Shown: piece by piece, positions 23,000 through 35,700 of the stretch | Layout: each line of letters begins with the position of its first letter | Position numbering within the stretch: the first letter of the stretch is position 1 | Assembly (NCBI GenBank): GCA_920105625.2 | Contig: CAKKTE020000496.1 | Span: forward strand, 491,526 to 555,525 | Origin: Clusia tigrina | Lineage: Eukaryota; Arthropoda; Insecta; Diptera; Clusiidae | Length of the DNA: 64,000 nucleotides | Direction of reading: 5' to 3' | Made by a program: the position numbers and the translations under genes | The notes under the pieces: model-generated | Told to the model about the DNA's origin: nothing | What the model saw: only the letters and a program-made list of their open reading frames with translations | Database searches by the model: none

Positions 23000-25876
23000 C
23001 CATTTGAAGTTTTATCAGTGTTTAGTTTGGGACTCAAGGTTAGCATAGCTTTGAGCGATGGCTTAAATTGACAAGAGGCTCAAGTACTTTATTGTTACAA
23101 AATTTCAAGGTTTTATGACGCTCCAGTAAAAAGTTACAAGCATTTGTATGTTGCAAACTTTGATAGGAGTAGGACGTACCATATAGAAGTTAGGGCCATT
23201 TGAAGTTTTATCAGTGTTTGATTTTGGACTCAAGGGTCGCATAGCTTTGAGCGATAGCTTAAATTGACAAGAGGCTCGAGTACTTTATTGTTACAAAATT
23301 TCAAGCTTTTATGACGCTCCAGTAAAAAGTTACAAGCATTTGTATGTTGCAAAATTTGATAGGTGTAGGACGTACCGTATATAAGTTAGGGCCATTTGAA
23401 GTTTTATCAGTGTTTGATTTGGAACTCAACGGTAGCATAGCTTTGAGCGATAGCTTAAATTGACAAGAGGCTCGAGTACTTTATTGTTACAAAATTTCAA
23501 GGTTTAATGACGCTCAGTAAAAAGTTACCAGCATTTGTATGTTGCAAACTTTGATAGGTGTAGGACGTACCGTATAGAAGTTAGGGCCATTTGGAGTTTT
23601 ATCAGTGTTTGAGTTGGGACTCAAGGGTAGCATGGCTTTGAGCGATAGCGTAAATTGACAATTGGCTCGAGTACTTTATTGTTACAAAATTTCGAGGTTT
23701 TATGACGCTCCAGTAAAAAGTTACAAGAATTTGTATGTTGCAAACTTTGATAGGTGTTGGACCTACCGTATAGAAGTTAGGGCCATTTGAAGTTTTATCA
23801 GTGTTTAATTTGGGACTCAAGGGTAGCATAGCTTTGAGCGATAACTTAAATTGACAAGAGGCTCGAGTACTTTATTGTTACAAAATTTCAAGGTTTTATG
23901 ACGCTACAGTAAAAAGTTACAAGCATTTGTATGCTGCAAACTTTGATAGGTGTAGGACGTACTGTTTAGAAGTTAGGGCCATTTGAAGTTCTATCAGTGT
24001 TTGATTTTGGACTCAAGGGTAGCATAGCTTTGAGCGATGGCTTAAATTGACAAGTGGCTCGAGTACTTTATTGTTACAAAATTTCAAGATTTAATGTCGC
24101 CCAGTAAAAAGTTGCAAGCATTTGTATGTTGCAAACTTTAATAGGTGTAGGACGTGCCGTATAGAAGTTAGGGCCATTTGAAGTTTTATCAGAGTTTAGT
24201 TTGGGACTCAAGGTTAGAATAGCTTTGAGCGATGGCTTAAATTGACAAGAGGCTCAAGTACTTTATTGTTACAAAATTTCAAGGTTTTATGACGCTCCAG
24301 TAAAAAGTTACAAGCATTTGTATGTTGCAAACTTTCATAGGAGTAGGACGTACCATATAGAAGTTAGGGCCATTTGAAGTTTTATCAGTGTTTGATTTTG
24401 GACTCAAGGGTAGCATAGCTTGGAGCGATAGGTGTAGGACGTACTGTTTAGAAGTTAGGGCCATTTGAAGTTCTATCAGTGTTTGATTTTGGACTCAAGG
24501 GTAGCATAGCTTTGAGCGATGGCTTAAATTGACAAGTGGCTCGAGTACTTTATTGTTACAAAATTTCAAGATTTTATGTCGCCCAGTAAAAAGTTGCAAG
24601 CATTTGTATGTTGCAAACTTTAATAGGTGTAGGACGTGCCGTATAGAAGTTAGGGCCATTTGAAGTTTTATCAGTGTTTAGTTTGGGACTCAAGGTTAGA
24701 ATAGCTTTGAGCGATGGCTTAAATTGACAAGAGGCTCAAGTACTTTATTGTTACAAAATTTCAAGGTTTTATGACGCTCCAGTAAAAAGTTACAAGCATT
24801 TGTATGTTGCAAACTTTGATAGGAGTAGGACGTACCGTATATAAGTTAGGGCCATTTGAAGTTTTATCAGTGTTTGATTTGGAACTCAACGGTAGCATAG
24901 CTTTGAGCGATAGCTTAAATTGACAAGAGGCTCGAGTACTTTATTGTTACAAAATTTCAAGGTTTTATGACGCTCAGTAAAAAGTTACCAGCATTTGTAT
25001 GTTGCAAACTTTGATAGGTGTAGGACGTACCGTATAGAAGTTAGGGCCATTTGGAGTTTTATCAGTGTTTGATTTGGGACTCAAGGGTAGCATGGCTTTG
25101 AGCGATAGCGTAAATTGACAAGAGGCTCGAGTACTTTATTGTTACAAAATTTCAAGATTTTATGTCGCCCAGTAAAAAGTTGCAAGCATTTGTATGTTGC
25201 AAACTTTAATAGGTGTAGGACGTGCCGTATAGAAGTTAGGGCCATTTGAAGTTTTATCAGTGTTTAGTTTGGGACTCAAGGTTAGCATAGCTTTGAGCGA
25301 TGGCTTAAATTGACAAGAGGCTCAAGTACTTTATTGTTACAAAATTTCAAGGTTTTATGACGCTCCAGTAAAAAGTTACAAGCATTTATATGTTGCAAAC
25401 TTTGATAGGTGTAGGACGTACCATATAGAAGTTAGGGCCATTTGAGGTTTTATCAGTGTTTGATTTTGGACTCAAGGGTAGCATAGCTTTGAGCGATAGC
25501 TTAAATTGACAAGAGGCTCGAGTACTTTATTGTTACAAAATTTCAAGGTTTTATGACGCTCCAGTAAAAAGTTACAAGCATTTGTATGTTGCAAAATTTG
25601 ATAGGTGTAGGACGTACCGTATATAAGTTAGGGCCATTTGAAGTTTTATCAGTGTTTGATTTGGAACTCAACGGTAGCATAGCTTTGAGCGATAGCTTAA
25701 ATTGACAAGAGGCTCGAGTACTTTATTGTTACAAAATTTCAAGGTTTTATGACGCTCAGTAAAAAGTTACCAGCATTTGTATGTTGCAAACTTTGATAGG
25801 TGTAGGACGTACCGTATAGAAGTTAGGTCCATTTGAAGTTTTATCAGTGTTTGATTTGGGACTCAAGGGTAGCATG
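23000..25876 (+). repeat. 14-monomer HOR, copy C3
   Basis: Matches C2 and its extension at +5177 bp up to about 25876. The composite monomer is at 24255-24541 with GATAG at 24427-24431. C3 then joins directly to a CATGGC/TTCGAGG pair, where the C2 neighbourhood has two further monomers (shift falls to 4785). Private changes include GTTTGAGTTGGG near 23609, CAATTGGC near 23660, TTTCATAGG near 24334 and TTGGAGCG near 24420. Confidence 0.8.
24255..24541 (+). repeat. Composite monomer with 105-bp deletion (C3)
   Basis: Third occurrence of the GATAG-mediated 105-bp deletion. The flanking R portion has a private TTTCATAGG, so this copy has been separate from C1 and C2 long enough to gain changes. 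Confidence 0.9.
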
Positions 25877-26265
25877 GCTTTGAGCGATAGCGTAAATTGA
25901 CAAGAGGCTCGAGTACTTTATTGTTACAAAATTTCGAGGTTTTATGACGCTCCAGTAAAAAGTTACAAGCATTTGTATGTTGCAAACTTTGATAGGTGTA
26001 GGACGTACCGTATATAAGTTAGGGCCATTTGAAGTTTTATCAGTGTTTGATTTGGAACTCAAGGGTAGCATAGCTTTGAGCGATAGCTTAAATTGACAAG
26101 AGGCTCGAGTACTTTATTGTTACAAAATTTCAAGGTTTTATGACGCTCCAGTAAAAAGTTACAAACATTTGTATGTTGCAAACTTTGATAGGTGTAGGAC
26201 GTACCGTATAGAAGTTAGGGCCATTTGGAGTTTTATCAGTGTTTGATTTGGGACTCAAGGGTAGC

Positions 26266-26285
26266 ATAGCTTAAATTGACAAGAG
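26266..26285 (+). repeat. 183-bp monomer variant (13-bp deletion), class entry
   Basis: The monomer normally holds ATAGCTT twice (CATAGCTTTGAGCGATAGCTT). In this class one copy and the six bases between are gone, leaving CATAGCTTAAATTG, a 13-bp loss between 7-bp direct repeats. I find it near 26266, 26841, 30325, 32831, 35924, 52129, 52701 and 55398. All are in the 31-monomer HOR family, on monomers that also carry TTTGGAG, which indicates one origin and later copying. Confidence 0.85.
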
Positions 26286-26789
26286 GCTCGAGTACTTTAT
26301 TGTTACAAAATTTCAAGGTTTTATGACGCTCCAGTAAAAAGTTACAAGCATTTGTATGTTGCAGACTTTGATGGGTGTAGGACGTACCGTATAGAAGTTA
26401 GGGCCATTTGAAGTTTTATCAGTGTTTGATTTGGGACTCAAGGGTAGCATAGCTTTGAGCGATAGCTTAAATTGACAAGAGGCTCGAGTACTTTATTGTT
26501 ACAAAATTTCGAGGTTTTATGACGCTCCAGTAAAAAGTTACAAGCATTTGTATGTTGCAAACTTTGATAGGTGTAGGACGTACCGTATATAAGTTAGGGC
26601 CATTTGAAGTTTTATCAGTGTTTGATTTGGAACTCAAGGGTAGCATAGCTTTGAGCGATAGCTTAAATTGACAAGAGGCTCGAGTACTTTATTGTTACAA
26701 AATTTCAAGATTTTATGACGCTCCAGTAAAAAGTTACCAACATTTGTATGTTGCAAACTTTGATAGGTGTAGGACGTACCGTATAGAAG

Positions 26790-29700
26790 TTAGGGCCATT
26801 TGGAGTTTTATCAGTGTTTGATTTGGGACTCAAGGGTAGCATAGCTTAAATTGACAAGAGGCTCGAGTACTTTATTGTTACAAAATTTCAAGGTTTTATG
26901 ACGCTCCAGTAAAAAGTTACAAGCATTTGTATGTTGCAGACTTTGATAGGTGTAGGACGTACCGTTTAGAAGTTAGGGCCATTTGAAGTTCTCTCAGTGT
27001 TTGATTTGGGACTCAAGGTTAGCATAGCTTTGAGCGATAGCTTAAATTGACAAAATTTCAAGATTTTATGACGCTCCAGTAAAAAGGTACAAGCATTTGT
27101 ATGTTGCAAACTTTGACAGGTGTAGGACGTACCGTATAGAAGTTAGGGCCATTTGAAGTTTTATCAGTGTTTGATTTAGGACTCAAGGGTAGCATAGCTT
27201 TGAGCGATAGCTAAAATTGACAAGAGGCTCGAGTACTTTATTGTTACAAAATTTCAAAGTTTTATGACGCTCCAGTAAAAAGTTACAAGCATTTGTATGT
27301 TGCAAACTTTGATAGGTGTAGGACGTACCGTATAGAAGTTAGGGCCATTTGGAGTTTTATCACTGTTTGATTTGGGACTCAAGGGTAGCATGGCTTTGAG
27401 CGATAGCGTAAATTGACAAGAGGCTCGAGTACTTTATTGTTACAAAATTTCGAGGTTTTTATGACGCTCGAGTAAAAAGTTACAAGCATTTGTATGTTGC
27501 AAACTTTGATAGGTGTAGGACCTACCGTATAGAAGTTAGGGCCATTTGAAGTTTTATCAGTGTTTAATTTGGGACTCAAGGGTAGCATAGCTTTGAGCGA
27601 TAACTTAAATTCACAAGAGGCTCGAGTACTTTATTGTTACAAAATTTCAAGGTTTTATGACGCTCCAGTAAAAAGTTACAAGCATTTGTATGCTGCAAAC
27701 TTTGATAGGTGTAGGACGTACTGTTTAGAAGTTAGGGCCATTTGAAGTTCTATCAGTGTTTGATTTTGGACTCAAGGGTAGCATAGCTTTGAGCGATGGC
27801 TTAAATTGACAAGTGGCTCGAGTACTTTATTGTTACAAAATTTCAAGATTTTATGTCGCCCAGTAAAAAGTTGCAAGCATTTGTATATTGCAAACTTTAA
27901 TAGGTGTAGGACGTGCCGTATAGAAGTTAGGGCCATTTGAAGTTTTATCAGTGTTTAGTTTGGGACTCAAGGTTAGAATAGCTTTGAGAAATGGCTTAAA
28001 TTGACAAGAGGCTCAAGTACTTTATTTTTACAAAATTTCAAGGTTTTACGACGCTCCAGTAAAAAGTTACAAGCATTTGTATGTTGCAAACTTTGATAGG
28101 AGTAGGACGTACCGTATATAAGTTAGGGCCATTTGAAGTTTTATCAGTGTTTGATTTGGAACTCAACGGTAGCATAGCTTTGAGCGATAGCTTAAATTGA
28201 CAAGAGGCTCGAGTACTTTATTGTTACAAAATTTCAAGGTTTTATGACGCTCAGTAAAAAGTGCCAGCATTTGTATGTTGCAAACTTTGATAGGTGTAGG
28301 ACGTACCGTATAGAAGTTAGGGCCATTTGGAGTTTTATCAGTGTTTGATTTGGGACTCAAGGGTAGCATAGCTTTGAGCGATAACTTAAATTGACAAGTG
28401 GCTCGAGTACTTTATTGTTACAAAATTTCGAGGTTTTATGACGCTCCAGTAAAAAGTTACAAGCATTTGTATGTTGCAAACTTTGATAGGTGTAGGACGT
28501 ACCGTATAGAAGTTAGGGCCATTTGAAGTTTTATCAGTGTTTGATTTGGGACTCAAGGGTAGCATAGCTTTGAGCGATAACTTAAATTGACAAGAGGCTC
28601 GAGTACTTTATTGTTACAAAATTTCAAGGTTTTATGACGCTCAGTAAAAAGTGCCAGCATTTGTATGTTGCAAACTTTGATAGGTGTAGGACGTACCGTA
28701 TAGAAGTTAGGGCCATTTGGAGTTTTATCAGTGTTTGATTTGGGACTCCAGGGTAGCATAGCTTTGAGCGATAACTTAAATTGACAAGTGGCTCGAGTAC
28801 TTTATTGTTACAAAATTTCGAGGTTTTATGACGCTCCAGTAAAAAGTTACAAGCATTTGTATGTTGCAAACTTTGATAGGTGTAGGACGTACCGTATAGA
28901 AGTTAGGGCCATTTGAAGTTTTATCAGTGTTTGATTTGGGACTCAAGGGTAGCATAGCTTTGAGCGATAACTTAAATTGACAAGAGGCTCGAGTACTTTA
29001 TTGTTACAAAATTTCAAGGTTTTATGACGCTCCAGTAAAAAGTTGCAAGCATTTGTATGTTGCAAACTTTAATAGGTGTAGGACGTGCCGTATAGAAGTT
29101 AGGGCCATTTGAAGTTTTATCAGTGTTTAGTTTGGGACTCAAGGTTAGCATAGCTTTGAGCGATGGCTTAAATTGACAAGAGGCTCAAGTACTTTATTGT
29201 TACAAAATTTCAAGGTTTTATGACGCTCCAGTAAAAAGTTACAAGCATTTATATGTTGCAAACTTTGATAGTTGTAGGACGTACCATATAGAAGTTAGGG
29301 CCATTTGAGGTTTTATCAGTGTTTGATTTTTAACTCAACGGTAGCATAGCTTTGAGCGATAGCTTAAATTGACAAGAGGCTCGAGTACTTTATTGTTACA
29401 AAATTTCAAGGTTTTATGATGCTCAGTAAAAAGTTACCAGCATTTCTATGTTGCAAACTTTGATAGGTGTAGGACGTACCGTATAGAAGTTAAGGCCATT
29501 TGGAGTTTTATCAGTGTTTGATTTGGGACTCAAGGGTAGCATGGCTTTGAGCGATAGCGTAAATTGACAAGAGGCTCGAGTACTTTATTGTTACAAAATT
29601 TCGAGGTTTTATGACGCTCCAGTAAAAAGTTACAAGCATTTGTATGTTGCAAACTTTGATAGGTGTAGGACGTACCGTATAGAAGTTAGGGCCATTTGAA

Positions 29701-32700
29701 GTTTTATCAGTGTTTGATTTGGGACTCAAGGGTAGCATAGCTTTGAGCGATAACTTAAATTGACAATAGGCTCGAGTACTTTATTGTTACAAAATTTCAA
29801 GGTTTTATGACGCTCCAGTAAAAAGTTACAAGCATTTGTATGTTGCAGACTTTGATAGGTGTACGACGTACCATATAGAAGTTAGGGCCATTTGAAGTTT
29901 TATCAGTGTTTGATTTTGGACTCAAGGGTAGCATAGCTTTGAGCGATAGCTTAAATTGACAAGAGGCTTGAGTACTTTATTGTTACAAAATTTCAAGGTT
30001 TTATGACGCTCCAGTAAAAAGTTACAAACATTTGTATGTTGCAAAATTTGATAGGTGTAGGACGTACTGTATATAAGTTAGGGCCATTTGAAGTTTTATC
30101 AGTGTTTGATTTGGAACTCAAGGGTAGCATAGCTTTGAGCGATAGCTTAAATTGACAAGAGGCTCGAGTACTTTATTGTTACAAAATTTCAAGGTTTTAT
30201 GACGCTCCAGTAAAAAGTTACCAACATTTGTATGTTGCAAACTTTGATAGGTGTAGGACGTACCGTATAGAAGTTAGGGCCATTTGGAGTTTTATCAGTG
30301 TTTGATTTGGGACTCAAGGGTAGCATAGCTTAAATTGACAAGAGACTCGATTACTTTTTTGTTACAAAATTTCAAGGTTTTATGACGCTCCAGTAAAAAG
30401 TTACAAGCATTTGTATGTTGCAGACTTTGATAGGTGTAGGACGCACCGTATAGAAGTTAGGGCCATTTGAAGTTTTATCAGTGTTTGATTTAGGACTCAA
30501 GGGTAGCATAACTTTGAGCGATAGCTTAAATTGACAAGAGGCTCGAGTACTTTATTGTTACAAAATTTCAAGGTTTTATGACACTCCAGTAAAAAGTTAC
30601 AAGCATTTGTATGCTGCAAACTTTGATAGGTGTAGGACGTACCGTTTAGAAGTTAGGGCCATTTGATGTTCTCTCAGTGTTTGATTTGGGACTCAAGGTT
30701 AGCATAGCTTTGAGCGATAGCTTAAATTGACAAAATTTCAAGATTTTATGACGCTCCAGTAAAAAGGTACAAGCATTTGTATGTTGCAAACTTTGATAGG
30801 TGTAGGACGTACCGTATAGCAGTTAGGGCCATTTGAAGTTTAACAGTGTTTGATTTAGGACTCAAGGGTAGCATAGCTTTGAGCGATAGCTTAAATTGAC
30901 AAGAGGCTCGAGTACTTTATTGTTACAAATTTTCAAGGTTTTATGTCGCTCCTGTAAAAAGTTACAAGCATTTTATGTTGCAAACTTTGATAGGTGTAGG
31001 ACGTACCGTATAGAAGTTAGGGCCATTTGAAGTTTTATCAGTGTTTCATTTGGGACTCAAGGGTAGCATAGCTTTGAGCGATAGCTTAAATTGACAAGAG
31101 GCTCGAGTACTTTATTGTTACAAAATTTCAAGATTTTATGACGCTCCAATAAAAAGTTACAAGCATTTGTATGTTGCAAACTTTGATAGGTGTAGGATGT
31201 ACCGTATAGAAGGTAGGGCCATTTGAAGTTTTATCAGTATTTGATTTGGGACTCAAGGGTAGCATAGCTTTGAGCGATAGCTTAAATTGGCAAGAGGCTC
31301 GAGTACTTTTTTGTTACAGAATTTCAAGGTTTTATGACGCTCTAGTAAAAAGTTACAAGTATTTGTATGTTGCAAACTTTGATAGGTGTAGGACGTACCG
31401 TATAAAAGTTAGGGCCATTTGAAGTTTTATCAGTGTTTGATTTGGGACTCAAGGGTAGCAGAGATTCGAGCGATAGCTTAAATTGACAAGAGGCTCGAGT
31501 ACTTTATTGTTACAAAATTTCAAGGTTTTATGACGCTCCAGTAAAAAGTTACCAGCATTTGTATGTTGCAAACTTTAATAGGTGTAGGACATACCGTATA
31601 GAAGTTAGGGCCATTTGCAGTTGTATCAGTGTTTAGTTTGGGACTCAAGGGTAGCATAGCTTTGAGCGATAGCTTATATTGACAAGAGGCTTGAGTACTT
31701 TATTGTTACCAAATTTCAAGGTTTTATGACGCTTCAGTAAAAAGTTACAAGCATTTCTATGTTGCAAACTTTGATAGGTGTAGGACGTACCGTATAGAAG
31801 TTAGGGCCATTTGAAGTTTTATCAGTGTTTGATTTGGGACTCAAAGGTAGCATAGCTTTGAGCGATAACTTAAATTCACAAGAGGCTCGAGTACTTTATA
31901 GTTACAAAATTTCAAGGTTTTATGACGCTCCAATAAAAAGTTACAAGTATTTGTATGTTGCAAACTTTGATAGGTGTAGGACGTACCGTATAGAAGTTAG
32001 GGCCATTTGAAGTTTTATCAGTGTTTGATTTGGGACTCAAGGGTAGCATAGCTTTGAGCGATAGCTTAAATTGACAAGCGGCTCGAGTACTTTATTGTTA
32101 CAAAATTTCAAGGTTTTATGACGCTCCATTAAAAGTTACAAGCATTTGTATGCTGCACACTTTGATAGGTGTAGGACGTACCGTTTAGAAGTGAGGGCCA
32201 TTTGAAGTTCTATCAGTGTTTGATTTGGGACTCAAGGTTAGCATAGCTTTGAGCGATAGCTTAAATTGACAAGAGGCTCGAGTACCTTATTGTTACAAAA
32301 TTTCAAGGTTTTATGACGCTCCAGTAAAAAGTTACAAGCATTTGTATGCTGCACACTTTGATAGGTGTAGGACGTACCGTTTAGAAGTGAGGGCCATTTG
32401 AAGTTCTATCAGTGTTTGATTTGGGACTCAAGGTTAGCATAGCTTTGAGCGATAGCTTAAATTGACAAGAGGCTCGAGTACTTTATTGTTACAAAATTTC
32501 AAGGTTTTATGACGCTCCAGTAAAAAGTTACCAGCATTTGTATGTTGCAAACTTTGATAGGTGTAGGACGTACCGTATAGAAGTTAGGGCCATTTGAAGT
32601 TTTATCAGTGTTTGATTTGGGACTCAAAGGTAGCATAGCTTTGAGCGATAACTTAAATTCACAAGAGGCTCGAGTACTTTATAGTTACAAAATTTCAAGG

Positions 32701-32773
32701 TTTTATGACGCTCCAATAAAAAGTTACAAGTATTTGTATGTTGCAAACTTTGATAGGTGTAGGACGTACCGTA
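26790..32773 (+). repeat. 31-monomer HOR, copy X (about 5.99 kb)
   Basis: Landmarks recur in copy Y at +5990 bp up to about 28.4 kb and at +5599 from about 29.0 kb; the change is a two-monomer difference. Length accounting fits 31 monomers less two 26-bp deletions (27048, 30728), 13-bp deletions (30325 plus one at the edge) and single-base losses. X holds a local two-monomer tandem duplication (units from about 28204 and 28594, both with GTGCCAGC) and lacks the P monomer that Y has there. Near its right end a 4-monomer shift (783 bp) repeats the CTTATAGTTACA monomer at about 31825 and 32608. Confidence 0.8.
27048..27217 (+). repeat. 170-bp monomer variant (26-bp deletion), class entry
   Basis: The unit boundary reads AAATTGACAAAATTTC, so the stretch holding CTCGAG and TACTTTATTG is missing. 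ACAA occurs on both sides of the lost 26 bp and is kept once. Occurrences start at 27048, 30728, 33038, 36327, 52908, 55801, 57928 and 59859 (the T of TGACAAAATT). All share the AAAAAGGTACAAG and GATTTAGG bases downstream, so they descend from one event. These monomers have no XhoI site and no CpG at unit base 1. Confidence 0.9.
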
Positions 32774-35700
32774 TAGAAGTTAGGGCCATTTGGAGTTTTA
32801 TCAGTGTTTGATTTGGGACTCAAGGGTAGCATAGCTTAAATTGACAAGAGGCTCGAGTACTTTATTGTTACAAAATTTCAAGGTTTTATGACGCTCCAGT
32901 AAAAAGTTACAAGCATTTGTATGTTGCAGACTTTGATAGGTGTAGGACGTACCGTTTAGAAGTTAGGGCCATTTGAAGTTCTCTCAGTGTTTGATTTGGG
33001 ACTCAAGGTTAGCATAGCTTTGAGCGACAGCTTAAATTGACAAAATTTCAAGATTTTATGACGCTCCAGTAAAAAGGTACAAGCATTTGTATGTTGCAAA
33101 CTTTGATAGGTGTAGGACGTACCGTATAGAAGTTAGGGCCATTTGAAGTTTTATCAGTGTTTGATTTAGGACTCAAGGGTAGCATAGCTTTGAGCGATAG
33201 CTTAAATTGACAAGAGGCTCGAGTACTTTATTGTTACAAAATTTCAAGGTTTTATGACGCTCCAGTAAAAAGTTACAAGCATTTGTATGTTGCAAACTTT
33301 GATAGGTGTAGGACGTACCGTATAGAAGTTAGGGCCATTTGGAGTTTTATCACTGTTTGATTTGGGACTCAAGGGTAGCATGGCTTTGAGCGATAGCGTA
33401 AATTGACAAGAGGCTCGAGTACTTTATTGTTACAAAATTTCGAGGTTTTTATGACGCTCCAGTAAAAAGTTACAAGCATTTGTATGTTGCAAACTTTGAT
33501 AGGTGTAGGACCTACCGTATAGAAGTTAGGGCCATTTGAAGTTTTATCTGTGTTTAATTTGGGACTCAAGGGTAGCATAGCTTTGAGCGATAACTTAAAT
33601 TCACAAGAGGCTCGAGTACTTTATTGTTACAAAATTTCAAGGTTTTATGACGCTCCAGTAAAAAGTTACAAGCATTTGTATGCTGCAAACTTTGATAGGT
33701 GTAGGACGTACTGTTTAGAAGTTAGGGCCATTTGAAGTTCTATCAGTGTTTGATTTTAGACTCAAGGGTAGCATAGCTTTGAGCGATGGCTTAAATTGAC
33801 AAGTGGCTCGAGTACTTTATTGTTACAAAATTTCAAGATTTTATGTCGCCCAGTAAAAAGTTGCAAGCATTTGTATATTGCAAACTTTAATAGGTGTAGG
33901 ACGTGCCGTATAGAAGTTAGGGCCATTTGAAGTTTTATCAGTGTTTAGTTTGGGACTCAAGGTTAGAATAGCTTTGAGAAATGGCTTAAATTGACAAGAG
34001 GCTCAAGTACTTTATTTTTACAAAATTTCAAGGTTTTACGACGCTCCAGTAAAAAGTTACAAGCATTTGTATGTTGCAAACTTTGATAGGAGTAGGACGT
34101 ACCGTATATAAGTTAGGGCCATTTGAAGTTTTATCAGTGTTTGATTTGGAACTCAACGGTAGCATAGCTTTGAGCGATAGCTTAAATTGACAAGAGGCTC
34201 GAGTACTTTATTGTTACAAAATTTCAAGGTTTTATGACGCTCAGTAAAAAGTGCCAGCATTTGTATGTTGCAAACTTTGATAGGTGTAGGACGTACCGTA
34301 TAGAAGTTAGGGCCATTTGGAGTTTTATCAGTGTTTGATTTGGGACTCAACGGTAGCATAGCTTTGAGCGATAACTTAAATTGACAAGAGGCTCGAGTAC
34401 TTTATTGTTACAAAATTTCAAGGTTTTATGACGCTCCAGTAAAAAGTTACAAGCATTTGTATGCTGCAAACTTTGATAGGTGTAGGACGTACTGTTTAGA
34501 AGTTAGGGCCATTTGAAGTTCTATCAGTGTTTGATTTTGGACTCAAGGGTAGCATAGCTTTGAGCGATGGCTTAAATTGACAAGTGGCTCGAGTACTTTA
34601 TTGTTACAAAATTTCAAGATTTTATGTCGCCCAGTAAAAAGTTGCAAGCATTTGTATGTTGCAAACTTTAATAGGTGTAGGACGTGCCGTATAGAAGTTA
34701 GGGCCATTTGAAGTTTTATCAGTGTTTAGTTTGGGACTCAAGGTTAGCATAGCTTTGAGCGATGGCTTAAATTGACAAGAGGCTCAAGTACTTTATTGTT
34801 ACAAAATTTCAAGGTTTTATGACGCTCCAGTAAAAAGTTACAAGCATTTATATGTTGCAAACTTTGATAGTTGTAGGACGTACCATATAGAAGTTAGGGC
34901 CATTTGAGGTTTTATCAGTGTTTGATTTTTAACTCAACGGTAGCATAGCTTTGAGCGATAGCTTAAATTGACAAGAGGCTCGAGTACTTTATTGTTACAA
35001 AATTTCAAGGTTTTATGATGCTCAGTAAAAAGTTACCAGCATTTCTATGTTGCAAACTTTGATAGGTGTAGGACGTACCGTATAGAAGTTAAGGCCATTT
35101 GGAGTTTTATCAGTGTTTGATTTGGGACTCAAGGGTAGCATGGCTTTGAGCGATAGCGTAAATTGACAAGAGGCTCGAGTACTTTATTGTTACAAAATTT
35201 CGAGGTTTTATGACGCTCCAGTAAAAAGTTACAAGCATTTGTATGTTGCAAACTTTGATAGGTGTAGGACGTACCGTATACAAGTTAGGGCCATTTGAAG
35301 TTTTATCAGTGTTTGATTTGGGACTCAAGGGTAGCATAGCTTTGAGCGATAACTTAAATTGACAAGAGGCTCGAGTACTTTATTGTTACAAAATTTCAAG
35401 GTTTTATGACGCTCCAGTAAAAAGTTACAAGCATTTGTATGTTGCAGACTTTGATAGGTGTACGACGTACCATATAGAAGTTAGGTCCATTTGAAGTTTT
35501 ATCAGTGTTTGATTTTGGACTCAAGGGTAGCATAGCTTTGAGCGATAGCTTAAATTGACAAGAGGCTTGAGTACTTTATTGTTACAAAATTTCAAGGTTT
35601 TATGACGCTCCAGTAAAAAGTTACAAACATTTGTATGTTGCAAAATTTGATAGGTGTAGGACGTACTGTATATAAGTTAGGGCCATTTGAAGTTTTATCA

